Positions 17,976 to 27,522 of a stretch of 64,000 nt of DNA are shown here, one piece after another. Origin of the DNA: JACKBK01 sp963707275 (GTDB taxonomy: Bacteria; Chloroflexota; Anaerolineae; JAAEKA01); contig CAVPPH010000002.1 in assembly GCA_963707275.1 (NCBI GenBank), positions 310,001 through 374,000 on the forward strand. The letters are read 5' to 3'. The position numbers were made by a program, and so were the translations under genes. The first letter of the stretch is position 1. The number at the start of each line of letters is the position of its first letter. Under the pieces are notes generated by a model. That model was not told the DNA's origin and did not search any database. It saw only the letters and a program-made list of their open reading frames with translations.

Positions 17976-18878
17976 TCAGCCAACCTCGCGGCGTACGAAG
18001 TCGGCAAAGGAACCGGGCGGGCGGCCCAGCAGCCAGCGCAGGACGTTGGGATTGCCGGTCAGTCCATGGGCGTCGTAGTAGCGGAACATGCGCAGCAGAC
18101 TGTCCAGCGGATAGCCTACCAGGCCGCGGGCTTCCGCCTCGGCGCGCCACGCCTCCAGCGAAATCTCCTGCACCACCACCTCTCGGCCCAGCTCGCGGCT
18201 CAGGATCGCAGCGACCTCGGTCTGCGTGAGCGCCGCTTCGCCCACCAGTTCGTAGACTGCATCGTCGTGGCCCGGACTGCGTCAGCACCGTCGCGGCCGC
18301 GGCCGCCACATCCTCTAGATCCACCAAAGCCAGTCGCGTCGCAGCGCCGTAGGGAACCGGAAACTCGCCCGCCTCCACGATGCGCTGCCGTTGAGCCAGC
18401 ACGTTCTGCATGTACGGCGCAGGTTGGAGAACGGTAAACGGCAGACCCAACTCCAACAGCCGCTCCTCGACCCGCAGCTTCTGCCAGTGGTGGGGCATGG
18501 CTTCGGTCTGCGGGTGCAGCACCGAGTGGTAGACGAAATGGCGGACGCCCGCGGCATCCGCTGCTTCGATCACCCCGTTCGCCGATTTCGAACTCGTGCG
18601 GATGCATGTTGGGGCAGATGTGATAGACGCGGTCAACGTCCTGCATGGCCCGCGCCAGCGCCTGGCGATCCAGCAGATCCCCCGACGACAATGTCGTCCA
18701 CGCCCAGTGATGCCAGCGCTACCGCCTGTTCCGGCCCGCGGACCAGCGCCCGTACGCTGGAGTCGCGCGCCCGCAAAGTGTCAATGACAGCGCAACCTGT
18801 CTTTCCCGCCGCGCCGGTGATGAGCACCGTGAGCGGTCTGCCGTCCACGGTGCTGAGATCATCCAAAAATGCTGTCAC
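17976..18878 (-). CDS. NmrA-like NAD(P)-binding protein, frameshifted
   Basis: An atypical short-chain dehydrogenase of the NmrA/TMR group, about 300 residues. Read across frames: PLTVLITGAAGKTGCAVID (dinucleotide-binding glycine motif), then MQDVDRVYHICPNMHPHE, GVRHFVYHSVLHPQTEAMPHHW, PFTVLQPAPYMQN, VDLEDVAAAAATVL, and the C-terminal RMFRYYDAHGLTGNPNVLRWLLGR. At least three frame changes occur, near 18255, 18590 and 18690. The GTG start (18876-18878) overlaps the stop of the DUF998 gene. NmrA-like proteins are often redox sensors or quinone reductases; the role here is unknown. Confidence 0.75.
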
Positions 18879-19384
18879 GATGACGATGCTCCCTCGTTAG
18901 TTTGAACGGACGCCGGTGCAGCCGAGCCCAGGTAGATCAGCCAGGCAAAGCCAACCACCCACAGCAGTCGCTGGATCGCCCCCGCAGCCTCCGGCAGTGC
19001 GCCGAAAAGGAAGGAGAGGAGCATGATCAACACCAGCGCGACCGCGTGGATCAGTCGACTGGACGCGGGCGTGTCCGTCAGCGCAAACAGTAGCATCGCT
19101 GCCGACAGGGCAATGCCTGCTGCGGTGGCAAAGACCGTGTGCAGGCCAGCCTCGGTTTCCGAGAAGGGAACTCCCCGGATGAAGGTATTGGTGGAGAAGA
19201 TTCCTGACAGCAGGATCGCCAGGCCGTAGAGCATGATCGGGACCTCCCGATACCAGCGTGAACGGTCGGCGCGGATCCGGCCGATCCCGGCCAGTTGAAC
19301 GAGAATGCCAAAGCTGATGAAGCCAGCGCGCACCAGCCATGCCTGCGCATAGTTCTGCGCGGCCAACTGGCTGATGCTGTTCAC
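18875..19384 (-). CDS. DUF998 family membrane protein
   Basis: A multi-pass membrane protein of the DUF998 family (function unknown). ISQLAAQNYAQAWLVRAGF is the conserved first block, followed by five hydrophobic helices. The GTG at 19384 is the only standard start in frame. Family-like sequence (LAHLVAPEQYDWQV, preceded by a hydrophobic helix) continues upstream to about 19486, where CTG overlaps the stop of the LLM gene as CTGA. The true N-terminus may therefore use a non-standard start or be masked by a sequence error. It lies between LLM and NmrA genes in one overlapping run. Confidence 0.72.
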   Translation of the reverse strand: MNSISQLAAQNYAQAWLVRAGFISFGILVQLAGIGRIRADRSRWYREVPIMLYGLAILLSGIFSTNTFIRGVPFSETEAGLHTVFATAAGIALSAAMLLFALTDTPASSRLIHAVALVLIMLLSFLFGALPEAAGAIQRLLWVVGFAWLIYLGSAAPASVQTNEGASSS

Positions 19385-19482
19385 CTGCCAGTCATACTGT
19401 TCCGGGGCGACCAGATGCGCCAGAACGATGATGGCAACAATGACCGCGACGGCGGGGAATATGATCGCATCAGGGGCCTTCG

Positions 19483-20448
19483 TCAGCCTCGAAACGTGGG
19501 GATCTCAACTCCATGGATCACCTTTTGGCCGGCCACTGCCGGAAGCACCTCGTTGACCAGCATCTCCAGGGTGGTCAGGTTGGGAAAGCCGCCGCAGTCG
19601 AACATGAAATAGTCCACACCCTGATCTAGGAAGGGCTGCATCTGGTCGATCAACTGCGCTGGCGTGCCGACGAAGCCGAAGTCTTCCTCGTCGTCGGCGC
19701 TCCAGCGACCCTCGGTGAAGGCTATGGCTTCCTCTTCGCTGGGCGCGCAAGCGCAGCCGCCGATCCATGACCGCCGGACGGCGGTGGGATCGCGGCCCAA
19801 CTCCTGGCAGGCTTGATTGAACGTTTGCGCCATGGGGCGATAGCGGGCCGAGCTGGTGCTGGACACGTTCCACCAGTCAGCATAGGTTGCCGCCAGCCGC
19901 AGCATTTTCGGCCCGAACGCTCCTACCATCAGCGGCGGCAACGGGTCGGGCTTTGGCCCGCAAAAGGCGTCACGCACGCGGTAATGCTGCCCTTCGAATG
20001 TGGCCTGCTCCTCGGTCCACAGCGCGCGAATGATCTGGATCGTCTCCGCCAGTTGCTGCACGCGCACAGCCGCGCTTGGGTAGTCGTAGCCGTAAGCGGT
20101 GTACTCCTCCTCGTGCCAGCCAGCGCCCAGGCCCAGAATGAATCGCCCACCGCTCAGAAACTGCAAGGTCGCGCCCATCTTGGCCAGCAGCGCCGGGTTG
20201 CGAAAGGATTGGCACAACACCGCGTTGCCGAACCTGAGCTGCGGATAGCGGGCGGCCAGCCAGGTCAGGGTTGTAAAGCCTTCCAGCACATCTATGTTGC
20301 CAAACTGGAGGTGATCCACCACCCAGGCCGAATCGAAATGCGCCGTCACCAGGTCCAACGCGCGGCTGACGTCTGCCATCCAGCTCGCCCGCCGCGCGCT
20401 GTCACTGGTTTCAACAGGAACCACAAACCCGAATTGAACAGAGTGCAT
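19483..20448 (-). CDS. LLM class flavin/F420-dependent oxidoreductase
   Basis: A TIM-barrel luciferase-like monooxygenase family protein of 321 residues. Seen in order: MHSVQFGFVVPVE, DSAWVVDHLQF, NAVLCQSFRNPALLAKMGATL, GRFILGLGAGWHEEEY (the strongly conserved GAGW block), and PPLMVGAFGPKMLRLAA. Such enzymes use F420 or FMN for hydride transfer. The start is set at 20446-20448 because the AGGAGG Shine-Dalgarno lies within the first codons of the longer frame, which would begin at 20463. It is the first gene of an LLM-DUF998-NmrA run. Confidence 0.9.
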   Translation of the reverse strand: MHSVQFGFVVPVETSDSARRASWMADVSRALDLVTAHFDSAWVVDHLQFGNIDVLEGFTTLTWLAARYPQLRFGNAVLCQSFRNPALLAKMGATLQFLSGGRFILGLGAGWHEEEYTAYGYDYPSAAVRVQQLAETIQIIRALWTEEQATFEGQHYRVRDAFCGPKPDPLPPLMVGAFGPKMLRLAATYADWWNVSSTSSARYRPMAQTFNQACQELGRDPTAVRRSWIGGCACAPSEEEAIAFTEGRWSADDEEDFGFVGTPAQLIDQMQPFLDQGVDYFMFDCGGFPNLTTLEMLVNEVLPAVAGQKVIHGVEIPTFRG

Positions 20449-20538
20449 ATCTCCTCCTCGCATCCCGGTAGAGTCTTGTGGCCTGCCGCCACAGGTCCCG
20501 CGGTCTGATGGCGCCTGGAAGAAGAACCAACACCAATC

Positions 20539-20910
20539 TCAGACGTGCTGATCAACCAGGATCGGATTCCCGTCCGGGTCAATCAACATGAAACTGGCCG
20601 GCCCCGCAGTGGTCTCGTCAGCCTCCATGGCGAACGTCACACCCTTCTCCTTCAAGTCGCGTTGGAGCATCCGAATATCAGTGAAGCTATCGAGTGGGTT
20701 GGCGTTCTTGTCCCAGCCGGGATTGAACGTCAACGTATTCCTGTCAAACATCCCCTGAAAAAGACCGATCGTGTGATCGTCATTTCTCAGGATCAGCCAA
20801 TTCTGAGCGATGTCTCCTCCGACGACCTCGAAACCGAGTTTTGCATAGAATTGCATGGAAGCTTCAATGTCCTTGACTGTCAGACTCACTGAAAATGCAC
20901 CGAGGTTCAT
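20539..20910 (-). CDS. VOC family protein (glyoxalase/bleomycin-resistance fold)
   Basis: A 123-residue single-module vicinal oxygen chelate protein. Features: SLTVKDIEASMQFYAKLGFEVVGG (split here over two beta-alpha units), WDKNANPLDSFTDI, and the C-terminal FMLIDPDGNPILVDQH, the usual metal-ligand end. A dimer probably forms the active site. Substrate unknown. Intact; it stands alone between the LLM gene and gene fragments. Confidence 0.85.
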   Translation of the reverse strand: MNLGAFSVSLTVKDIEASMQFYAKLGFEVVGGDIAQNWLILRNDDHTIGLFQGMFDRNTLTFNPGWDKNANPLDSFTDIRMLQRDLKEKGVTFAMEADETTAGPASFMLIDPDGNPILVDQHV

Positions 20911-20945
20911 GATTGGGTCCTTTCGAAGATGGGTATGCGGCCCAC

Positions 20946-21137
20946 TCAGGTGGCATCGCGGACTCTTGCGATCCTTTGGCGGTCGCTGCTATGCCTTTGA
21001 GGTCGACCACGCCAGCGCAGGATGATCGCTTGCACTGTCCAGTACTCAGGTGCGTGTGAGCGTCGCCTGCCGGCAGTGCCCCGACGACTTGCCTGCCCTG
21101 TCTTGCCGGCCGCGCGGGTGACGATGATCTTCTTCAT
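20946..21137 (-). pseudogene. Fragment of an NmrA-like NAD(P)-binding gene
   Basis: The first codons read MKKIIVTRAAGKTG, a near match to the dinucleotide-binding N-terminus of NmrA-like proteins but with Arg in place of the first conserved Gly. After about 15 residues no frame continues the family. It is a truncated 5' remnant, probably left by the rearrangement that also removed most of the adjacent HsdM gene. Confidence 0.5.
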
Positions 21138-21139
21138 CG

Positions 21140-21815
21140 TTAGGCCGCTGGCTGCATCGAATTGAATGTCGACGGCATTGTGGGATAGACCCGGTGGATG
21201 TGCTGGAATTCCAGGGCTGATCGGTCCTGCACGTCGTTTTCCGAACAGGTGAACAACTCGCCGCCGTGGTGGGCCTTCTGGTTAGCGAACTGGGTCAGGA
21301 CGTACTCGTAAATGCGGCCGAAGAGGTCGCCGGATATTCGTTTCCGCTCGTTGGAGTTGAGGGTGCGCAGAAGCTGGCCCAGCACCTCGTTGTCCAGCTC
21401 CTGGTAGTCGCTCTTGCGCATCACGCCGCGCAGGTTGTCGTAGTCGGCCTCGATGGACTTCATTGCGGCGATGGTGGCCCTGGCCCGGTCGTCGCCTCGG
21501 TCAGGGCCACCAGGTAGTCGAACTGCACTTGTAGCTTAAGAAATATAGCGCTGCGCTGGGAGAAGTCCTCCTTGGTCAGTAGTCGGGTCACGCAGCCGCG
21601 TGCTGGCCGGCCGGCCATGATGTCATCCCGGACGACCAGGTAGCGGCTGTAGGCATGTGCAGTAAGATCAGGCCCATGACGGGCAGGAAGTACTCGTTGC
21701 TGATGTAGGTGGAGTTGGCGCACAGGCTGTCGGCTGCGGCGCCACAGGCGTCTTTCGATGGCTTAGATGTGTTCCAGATGAGGCAAGGGGGCCTTCTCGT
21801 CCGTTCAATCCAACC
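21140..21815 (-). pseudogene. hsdM: Type I restriction methylase subunit HsdM, N-terminal remnant
   Basis: HsdM methylates the target adenines and with HsdS and HsdR forms the type I R-M complex. Joined frames read AADSLCANSTYISNEYFLPVMGLI (split by a frame change), YSRYLVVRDDI, then FDYLVALTE, MKSIEADYDNLRGV, YQELDNEVLGQLLRTLN, and SGDLFGRIYEYVLTQFANQKAHHGGE. This is the helical N-terminal domain up to the GGEFFTP block. The SAM-binding domain with NPPY is absent, and the sequence after FT is unrelated. Frames change near 21460 and 21600-21720. No hsdS or hsdR is seen. A decayed defence locus. Confidence 0.8.
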
Positions 21816-21838
21816 GGTCAAGCGTTTTGACGCCGGTC

Positions 21839-22855
21839 CTACTGTCTACCGACCTGAGCCGTCTCGAACCGGATCCGTGTCTGGGGCACAACTTCCAGGA
21901 CGACTGGTAGCTCACTCAGGCTGCCCCGGAGTGCGTCTTGCAGATCCTTTTCTGGCGGAAGATCTCCCTCGCCGGCTACGATGACCAGAACCGAGTCCAT
22001 CCCGGCATTGACAGACACCAATCGGTAGTCGCTGCCCGCCAACCATGCCCTGGTGGCCAACGCGGCGCGTTGCTCGGTCAGGCTGCCACGGATGGTCGCG
22101 TAGCTGGTGGCCGTGAGCGGGATGAGTATCAGCACGAGGAGGATGCCAGCGATGGCAACAGCGGTCCGCCGGGAGCGCTGGGAACGTTGCGCACGGTAGG
22201 CGCCGGGAAAACCCATCAGCGTGAACATGAAAGCGCCGGTCAGAAGAATCGCCAGGTAGTTGGTGACAAAGAGCAACAGGCTGCCTGCCGCCAGATCGGG
22301 TCGCCCGGTTGCCAGCAAGATGCCCACGTTCGCCAGTGGAGGCACCAGGGAAATGGCAATGGCAACCCCGGGCAGCGTATCCGAAACGTCCTTCCGCCCG
22401 ATGGCGAAGGCGCCGGCGAGCCCCGTGGCCAACGCTGCGCACAGATCGATCAACCGTGGTGCGGTGCGCACCATGATCTGAGTGTTCGCCTCCACATTGA
22501 TCAGGGAACGGATTGTCCAGGTGAGCAGGAACCCCATTGCAATGGCAGTGAGGATGCCCAGGATCGACATGGTTAGCGAGTTTTGAATGATCTTGCGATC
22601 CCCGAGACCGACGCCGAAGGCGACGCCCATAATGGGCAGCATGAGGGGAGCGACGATCATCGCTCCGATGACCGTGGCAACGGAGTCTGCCAGCAGTCCA
22701 AATGTTGCGATTGCGGCGGCGAGGATGAGCAGAGCGAAGAAACGCGTGAGCTTGCGCTGCCTTTCAGGCTCCTCGAACAGCAGAACCTCGCGAACACGCG
22801 CGATCTCTGCACCATCGACTGCACCGCCGTGTAGATGCTCGCCAAGTTTGGTCAT
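21839..22855 (-). CDS. DUF389 family integral membrane protein
   Basis: A 338-residue membrane protein of the DUF389/TIGR00341-like family. About six to seven transmembrane helices include ATVIGAMIVAPLMLPIMGVAFG and LATGLAGAFAIGRKDVSDTLPGVAIAISLVPPLANVGI, the two conserved family blocks. A soluble C-terminal segment after residue ~260 resembles a degenerate small-domain tail. Function is not established. Intact. The start MTKLGEHLHG at 22853-22855 follows a GGAGGC element. Confidence 0.85.
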   Translation of the reverse strand: MTKLGEHLHGGAVDGAEIARVREVLLFEEPERQRKLTRFFALLILAAAIATFGLLADSVATVIGAMIVAPLMLPIMGVAFGVGLGDRKIIQNSLTMSILGILTAIAMGFLLTWTIRSLINVEANTQIMVRTAPRLIDLCAALATGLAGAFAIGRKDVSDTLPGVAIAISLVPPLANVGILLATGRPDLAAGSLLLFVTNYLAILLTGAFMFTLMGFPGAYRAQRSQRSRRTAVAIAGILLVLILIPLTATSYATIRGSLTEQRAALATRAWLAGSDYRLVSVNAGMDSVLVIVAGEGDLPPEKDLQDALRGSLSELPVVLEVVPQTRIRFETAQVGRQ

Positions 22856-22993
22856 ATGCCTCCTTTATTCCCTGGAAACCTGCAATCAAGACGCTGAATA
22901 CTTGCAAGCCGGACTACAGCAATGGCGCCCGGATACACGCTAACGAACGGCCACCAGAGCCATTGTACGCTGAAAAGCGGGGGTCGTCCAACA

Positions 22994-23866
22994 CTAGACC
23001 GCGCGTGTTGGGACGCGATCCGGCAGGTCATCGACTCCCAGATCCGTGCACAGCTGCCGGAACTCTGGCCGCGCGCCGCGCCATTCGAGATCATCCAGGC
23101 TTTCGCGCAGCGGCACATCGTAGCGCAGGGTGGTCAGGCGGCGGTAGAGGAGCGCCTCCTCCCGCTGGGTCGCCAGGTTCTCCGCCAGCCGGCGCGCGCG
23201 CCCGGCGGAGATGCCCCACTGAGCGATGTCGTCGGGGATCGCGTCGATGTGGCCAAACTGTGATAGAACGGTCGCGGCCGACTTGGCGCCCCAGGCCGGG
23301 ATGCCGGGGATGCCGTCGGCTGCGTCGCCCACCAGCGCCAGCCAGTCGGGGATCGACGCCGGCGACACGCCGTACTTCTCCATCACCACCGCCTCGTTGT
23401 AAACAATCTCGCGCCGGCGGTCCCAGCAGACGACCCGGCTGCCCGACACCAGTTGCGCCAGATCCTTGTCGGGGGAACAGATGACGACCTGCTCCACGGC
23501 GGGATCGTCGCGGAAGCGGAGCGCAGCCGTCGCGATGGCGTCATCAGCTTCGAACTTGACCATCGGCCAGACCACGATGCCCAGCGCGGCCACCGCTTCC
23601 TCGGCCAGTTCGAACTGGGCGCGCAGCAGCGGATCGATCCCCTCGCCCGTCTTGTAGCCGGCGTACAAATCGTTGCGAAACGACTCGACGACGTGATCGA
23701 AGGCGACCCCAACGTGGGTAACATCCGGGTCGTTCAGCAGCGCCATCAGGCTGCGCAGCAGGCCGACTGTTGCGCCGACCTCGCGGCCGTCAGGGGCCTT
23801 CTTGGGCGGCGGGCCGTAGAAGCCGCGAAACAGTTCATACGTGCCGTCGATGAGGTGGATTTTCAT
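22994..23866 (-). CDS. 5'-3' exonuclease (Pol I N-terminal/flap nuclease type)
   Basis: A stand-alone FEN-type nuclease of 290 residues. The acidic metal-site residues are recognisable in LIDGTYELFRGFYG (Asp7), GVAFDHVVESFRNDLY, KFEADDAIATAA, ICSPDKDLAQLV and VGDAADGIPGIPAWGAKSA (a helix-3-turn-helix DNA-binding loop). This protein would trim 5' flaps or RNA primers. It overlaps the upstream amidase stop by four bases (ATGA), so translation may be coupled although the functions are unrelated. Intact. Confidence 0.9.
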   Translation of the reverse strand: MKIHLIDGTYELFRGFYGPPPKKAPDGREVGATVGLLRSLMALLNDPDVTHVGVAFDHVVESFRNDLYAGYKTGEGIDPLLRAQFELAEEAVAALGIVVWPMVKFEADDAIATAALRFRDDPAVEQVVICSPDKDLAQLVSGSRVVCWDRRREIVYNEAVVMEKYGVSPASIPDWLALVGDAADGIPGIPAWGAKSAATVLSQFGHIDAIPDDIAQWGISAGRARRLAENLATQREEALLYRRLTTLRYDVPLRESLDDLEWRGARPEFRQLCTDLGVDDLPDRVPTRAV

Positions 23867-25155
23867 GGTAGGCCTTCCAGCATCTCAGCCCAGCCCAGCA
23901 GCCTCTCGTCATCGCCGAACCGTGCCACCAGTTGCAGCCCCAGTGGCAGTCCGTTAGCAGCAACGCTGGCCGGCAGCGTGACCGCGGGCATGCCGGCGTG
24001 CGTCCACGGCAGGTTCATGGCGGGGTCGCCGGTCGCATCGATTCCCTCCGGCGCTGGGCCGGGCGCGGCTGGGCAGGCCCACAGGTCGATACCCTCAGCG
24101 TCCATCAAGCCGGTCAGGTCAGCGCGCAGGCTGGCCATGCTCGCCCGCGCTTCGGCCCGTTCGTCGTCGGTGACCGTTCGCCCGATCTCAATGATCTCCG
24201 CGGTGCGCGGCCGGTAGAGCGCAGCGTATTCATTGTAGAACCCGGCGTGCTCGTCGGCGAACTCGGCGAAGATCAGCCGCCGGTGCAGGGCGTTGATGCG
24301 TTCGATGTCACCCAGAGCCGGCACGCTGCGAACCGGCACGCCGGCCGTCGCCAGCCGTTCGAGTTGCCGCCGGAACGCTGCCAGCGCCTCCGGTTCCGCC
24401 TGTTGCAGGTACGGTCCTTCCGGCACGCCCATCACCGGCAAGCTGGCAGGACCGGCGGCCTCCTGCCAATTCGGGCAGACAACGCCCGCAGCCAACCGCA
24501 TGCCTGCCACGTCCTGAGTAAACAGCCCGACGTGATCCACCGAACGCGAGAAGTAGACCAGACCGGCGCTGGGAATGCGGTCATAGCTCGGCTTGAAGCC
24601 AACGATGCCACAGAAGGCTGCCGGTCGGATCACCGAGCCAATGGTCTGCGTGCCGACAGCCAGTGGGCAGAGTCCCGCGGCCACCGCGGCGGCTGAGCCG
24701 CTGCTGGAGCCGCCCGGTGTGTGCGCCAGGTTGTGTGGATTGCGCGTTGGGCCCGGCTCGAAGTAGGCGAACTCGGTGGTCACCGCTTTGCCCAGGATCA
24801 GCGCGCCGGCGGCACGCAGCAGGCTGACGCTGGCCGCCTCCGGCCCGGCAAACAGCTCTGGCGGCACCTCAGAGCCGGCGCGGGTGATGAAGCCATCGAC
24901 GTGGAAGATGTCCTTGACCGCGACCAGCGCGCCGTACAGTGCTGGCCTGGTGGCGGGATCGGGAAAGCGCGCGGCCAGCGCGGCCGCTTCGCTGTGCAGC
25001 CGGCCGCGGCGGCCCGGCTCGGGAAGCAGCGCCTGCACCGCGGGATCGACTTGCTCGACGCGGTCGCACATTTCATCGATGGTGACGCCAAGATCCAACC
25101 TGCCGTTTCGCAGTTGCGCAGTAGTCTCCGCCAATAGTGCCGGGTAAATCGTCAT
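23863..25155 (-). CDS. Amidase (amidase signature family)
   Basis: A Ser-cisSer-Lys amidohydrolase of 430 residues. The catalytic triad is visible as Lys in LVAVKDIFHVDG (about residue 81), the cis-Ser in TPGGSSSGSAAAVAAG (about 151) and the nucleophile Ser in QTIGSVIRPA (about 174). The family includes GatA, allophanate hydrolase and many nitrogen-scavenging amidases. It is divergently transcribed from the cyclase-FdrA operon with an 86-base shared control region, which suggests but does not prove a shared amide/urea-type catabolic role. The start at 25155 is chosen from AAGGAG seven bases upstream; the frame is open to 25170. Confidence 0.9.
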   Translation of the reverse strand: MTIYPALLAETTAQLRNGRLDLGVTIDEMCDRVEQVDPAVQALLPEPGRRGRLHSEAAALAARFPDPATRPALYGALVAVKDIFHVDGFITRAGSEVPPELFAGPEAASVSLLRAAGALILGKAVTTEFAYFEPGPTRNPHNLAHTPGGSSSGSAAAVAAGLCPLAVGTQTIGSVIRPAAFCGIVGFKPSYDRIPSAGLVYFSRSVDHVGLFTQDVAGMRLAAGVVCPNWQEAAGPASLPVMGVPEGPYLQQAEPEALAAFRRQLERLATAGVPVRSVPALGDIERINALHRRLIFAEFADEHAGFYNEYAALYRPRTAEIIEIGRTVTDDERAEARASMASLRADLTGLMDAEGIDLWACPAAPGPAPEGIDATGDPAMNLPWTHAGMPAVTLPASVAANGLPLGLQLVARFGDDERLLGWAEMLEGLP

Positions 25156-25171
25156 TGTACTCTCCTTCATC

Positions 25172-25200
25172 TTGACCCACAGAGTAAGCCATACTACAAT
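25172..25200 (+). promoter_or_regulatory. Sigma-70-type promoter of the cyclase-FdrA-DUF1116 operon
   Basis: TTGACC (25172-25177), exactly 17 bases, then TACAAT (25195-25200), 41 bases before the cyclase start. Strong match in the short gap between the divergent amidase and cyclase genes. Confidence 0.7.
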
Positions 25201-25241
25201 ACGTCTGGTTTACTGGCAAGTCACCTACAAAGGAGTATGCG

Positions 25242-26029
25242 ATGACGATCTACGACCTCTCCCAACCCCTGAACCAGGACTGTTCGTTCTGGCCCTTCTA
25301 TCCACCCTTCGAAGTCAAGTACATCAAACGCAAGTCGGAACAGGGCGTCAACGCCCAGTACATCCAGACCTCCAACCACATGGGCACGCATCTGGACGCG
25401 CCCCGCCACTTCGTCACCAACGGCAAGACCATCGACCAGATTCCGCTGGAATGGCTCTACGGCCCCGGCGTCATCGTCGATCTGAGCGACGTGCTGGACG
25501 AGCTGGACGTCTTCACTCCGGAGATGATCGAGGAACGCGTCGAGGTGCGCGACGGCGACATCCTCTTCATCCACACCGGCTGGCACAAGTACGGCGAGTT
25601 CTGGCGAGGACCCCGACGAAGAGAAGTACATCCACCGCCACCCCGGCCCGCACTACAGCATCTGCGACTGGCTGCTGGAGAAGAAGATCCACGTCTGGGG
25701 CGTGGACATGATCTCCACCGACCATCCCATGAACCTGCCCATCGGCCGCTTTCTGGGCCGGGGCGGGCTGGAGCATTGGCAGAAGGTGCGCCGCGCAGTG
25801 CGAGGAAAAGTTCGGCGCCGATCAGATCGACGTCCTCTTCCCCGACACGGCCTACCAGTTGACCCACAACGCCCTCTTCCCGCACGACTGCATCCACGTC
25901 GAGAACCTGGGCGGCAAGATCGGCGCCCCGGAGCTGCAAAACCGGCGGCTGACACTGGGCGCGTTCCCGTGGCTTTTCAAGGGCGGCGAGGCAGCCTTCT
26001 GCCGCGCCGTGGCCTTCACCGAAGACTGA
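25242..26029 (+). CDS. Cyclase family protein (kynurenine formamidase-like metal hydrolase), two frameshifts
   Basis: Metal-dependent hydrolase of about 262 residues, related to KynB, isatin hydrolase and other cyclase-family amide/lactam hydrolases. MTIYDLSQPLNQDCSFWPFYPP begins the fold (quoted in part); SNHMGTHLDAPRHF is the HxGTHxDxPxHF metal motif. After a frame change near 25605: YIHRHPGPHYSICDWLLEKK and VWGVDMISTDHPMNL. After another near 25803: FGADQIDVLFPDTAYQL and HDCIHVENLGG. The stop TGA at 26027-26029 overlaps the FdrA ATG. A GGAG element precedes the start. The first gene of the operon. Confidence 0.82.
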
Positions 26030-27522
26030 TGGTCAGCAAACACGAAGTGCGCCGCGGCGTCTACTACAACTCCGTCGTGCTGATGCAGTTGCAGCGCGCG
26101 CTGGCAGCCCTGCCAGAGCGTCGAGGACGCCGCGGTGGTCATGGCGACGCCGGCCAACCGCGACGTGCTCGCGTCCACCGGCTTTGACGTCGAAAACATC
26201 GAAGCCAAGCCAGAGGACCTGCTGATCGTGGTCAAAGCCAGCAGCGAGCAGGCAGCGGCGGCGGCGATGTCCCAGGTCGATGCGCTGCTGACCCGCAAGC
26301 AGTCCAGCGCCGGCAGCGATTACCGGCCGCGCAGCCTGCGCGCCGCGGCTTCCGCGCTGCCCGACGCCAACTGGGTGCTGATCTCGGTGCCGGGACGCTA
26401 TGCGGCCGGCGTGGCGCAGGAAGCGCTGGATCTGGGCAAGCACGTCTTCCTCTACAGCGACAACGTCACGCTGGCCGACGAGATCAAGCTCAAGCAGCAG
26501 GCGCGCTCGAAAGGGACTGCTGGTGATGGGACCGGACTGCGGCACCGCCATCGTCAACGGGGTCGGGCTGGGCTTCGCCAACCGGGTGCGGCGCGGCGCG
26601 GTCGGCATCGTCGCGGCCTCGGGCACCGGCCTGCAGGCGGTCAGCAGTGCGGTCCACGAGCTGGGCGCGGGCATTTCGCAGGCTTTCGGCACCGGTGGCC
26701 GCGACCTGAAAGCGGATGTGGGCGGCATCACCGCGCTGCAGGCGCTGGACCTGCTGGCTCGCGACCCGGAGACTGCGGTCATCGTCCTCGTCTCCAAGCC
26801 GCCGGCCGCCAGCGTCGCCACGACCCTGCTGAACGCAGCGCGATCCAGCGGCAAGCCGGTGGTCGTCAACTTCATCGGCTACCCGCCCCCCGCCCGCCGC
26901 CTGGACAACCTCCACTTCGCCGTCAACCTCGACGAAGCCGCCGAGCTCGCCGTCGATCTGGTTGCACCAGTCACCGACTCACCATTCACCATTCACCATG
27001 TTCTGCCGACGGCGGCTACCTGCGCGGCCTCTTCTCCGGCGGCACGCTGGCCGTCGAGGCCCTGCTGGGCTTGCAGGCCACGCTGTCGCCGCTCTACTCC
27101 AACGTCCCTCTGCACCCGGAGCAGCGGCTGGCCGACAGCATGCATAGCCAGGCGCACACCATCCTCGATCTGGGCGAGGACGAGTTCACCCAGGGCCGGC
27201 TGCACCCGATGATGGACAACGACCTGCGGCTGCGTCGCCTGCGCCAGGAGGCCGCCGATCCCGAGGTCGGGCTGATCCTGCTGGACGTGGTGCTGGGCGA
27301 AGGCTCGCACCCCGACCCGGCCAGCGAGCTGGCGCCGGCCATCGCGCAGATCAGAGCAAGCGCGACCGGAGCTGGAGGTGGTCGCGATCGTCGTCGGCAC
27401 CGACCAGGATCCGCAGGACGTGGAAGCGCAGGCCGGCAAGCTGGCTGAAGCCGGCGCGACCGTCTTCCGCAAGACCAGCGACGCGGTGGCCTATCATCAG
27501 CCAGCGGCTGCGCCAGCCGTAG
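26029..27522 (+). CDS. FdrA-like acyl-CoA synthetase family protein (AllF-type), several frameshifts
   Basis: About 495 residues with two CoA-binding/succinyl-CoA-synthetase-like modules. Seen across frames: HEVRRGVYYNSVVLMQLQRAL, AAVVMATPANRDVL, LISVPGRYAAGVAQEAL, KGLLVMGPDCGTAIVNG, GIVAASGTGLQAVSS, then DGGYLRGLFSGGTLAVEAL, LDLGEDEFTQGRLHPMMD, and VVAIVVGTDQDPQDVEAQ. Frames change near 26115, 26512, 27000, 27360 and 27497. In E. coli the homologue FdrA (AllF) is reported as a subunit of oxamate carbamoyltransferase in allantoin use. The stop TAG is at 27520-27522. The adjacent DUF1116 genes support the same type of complex here. Confidence 0.8.
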
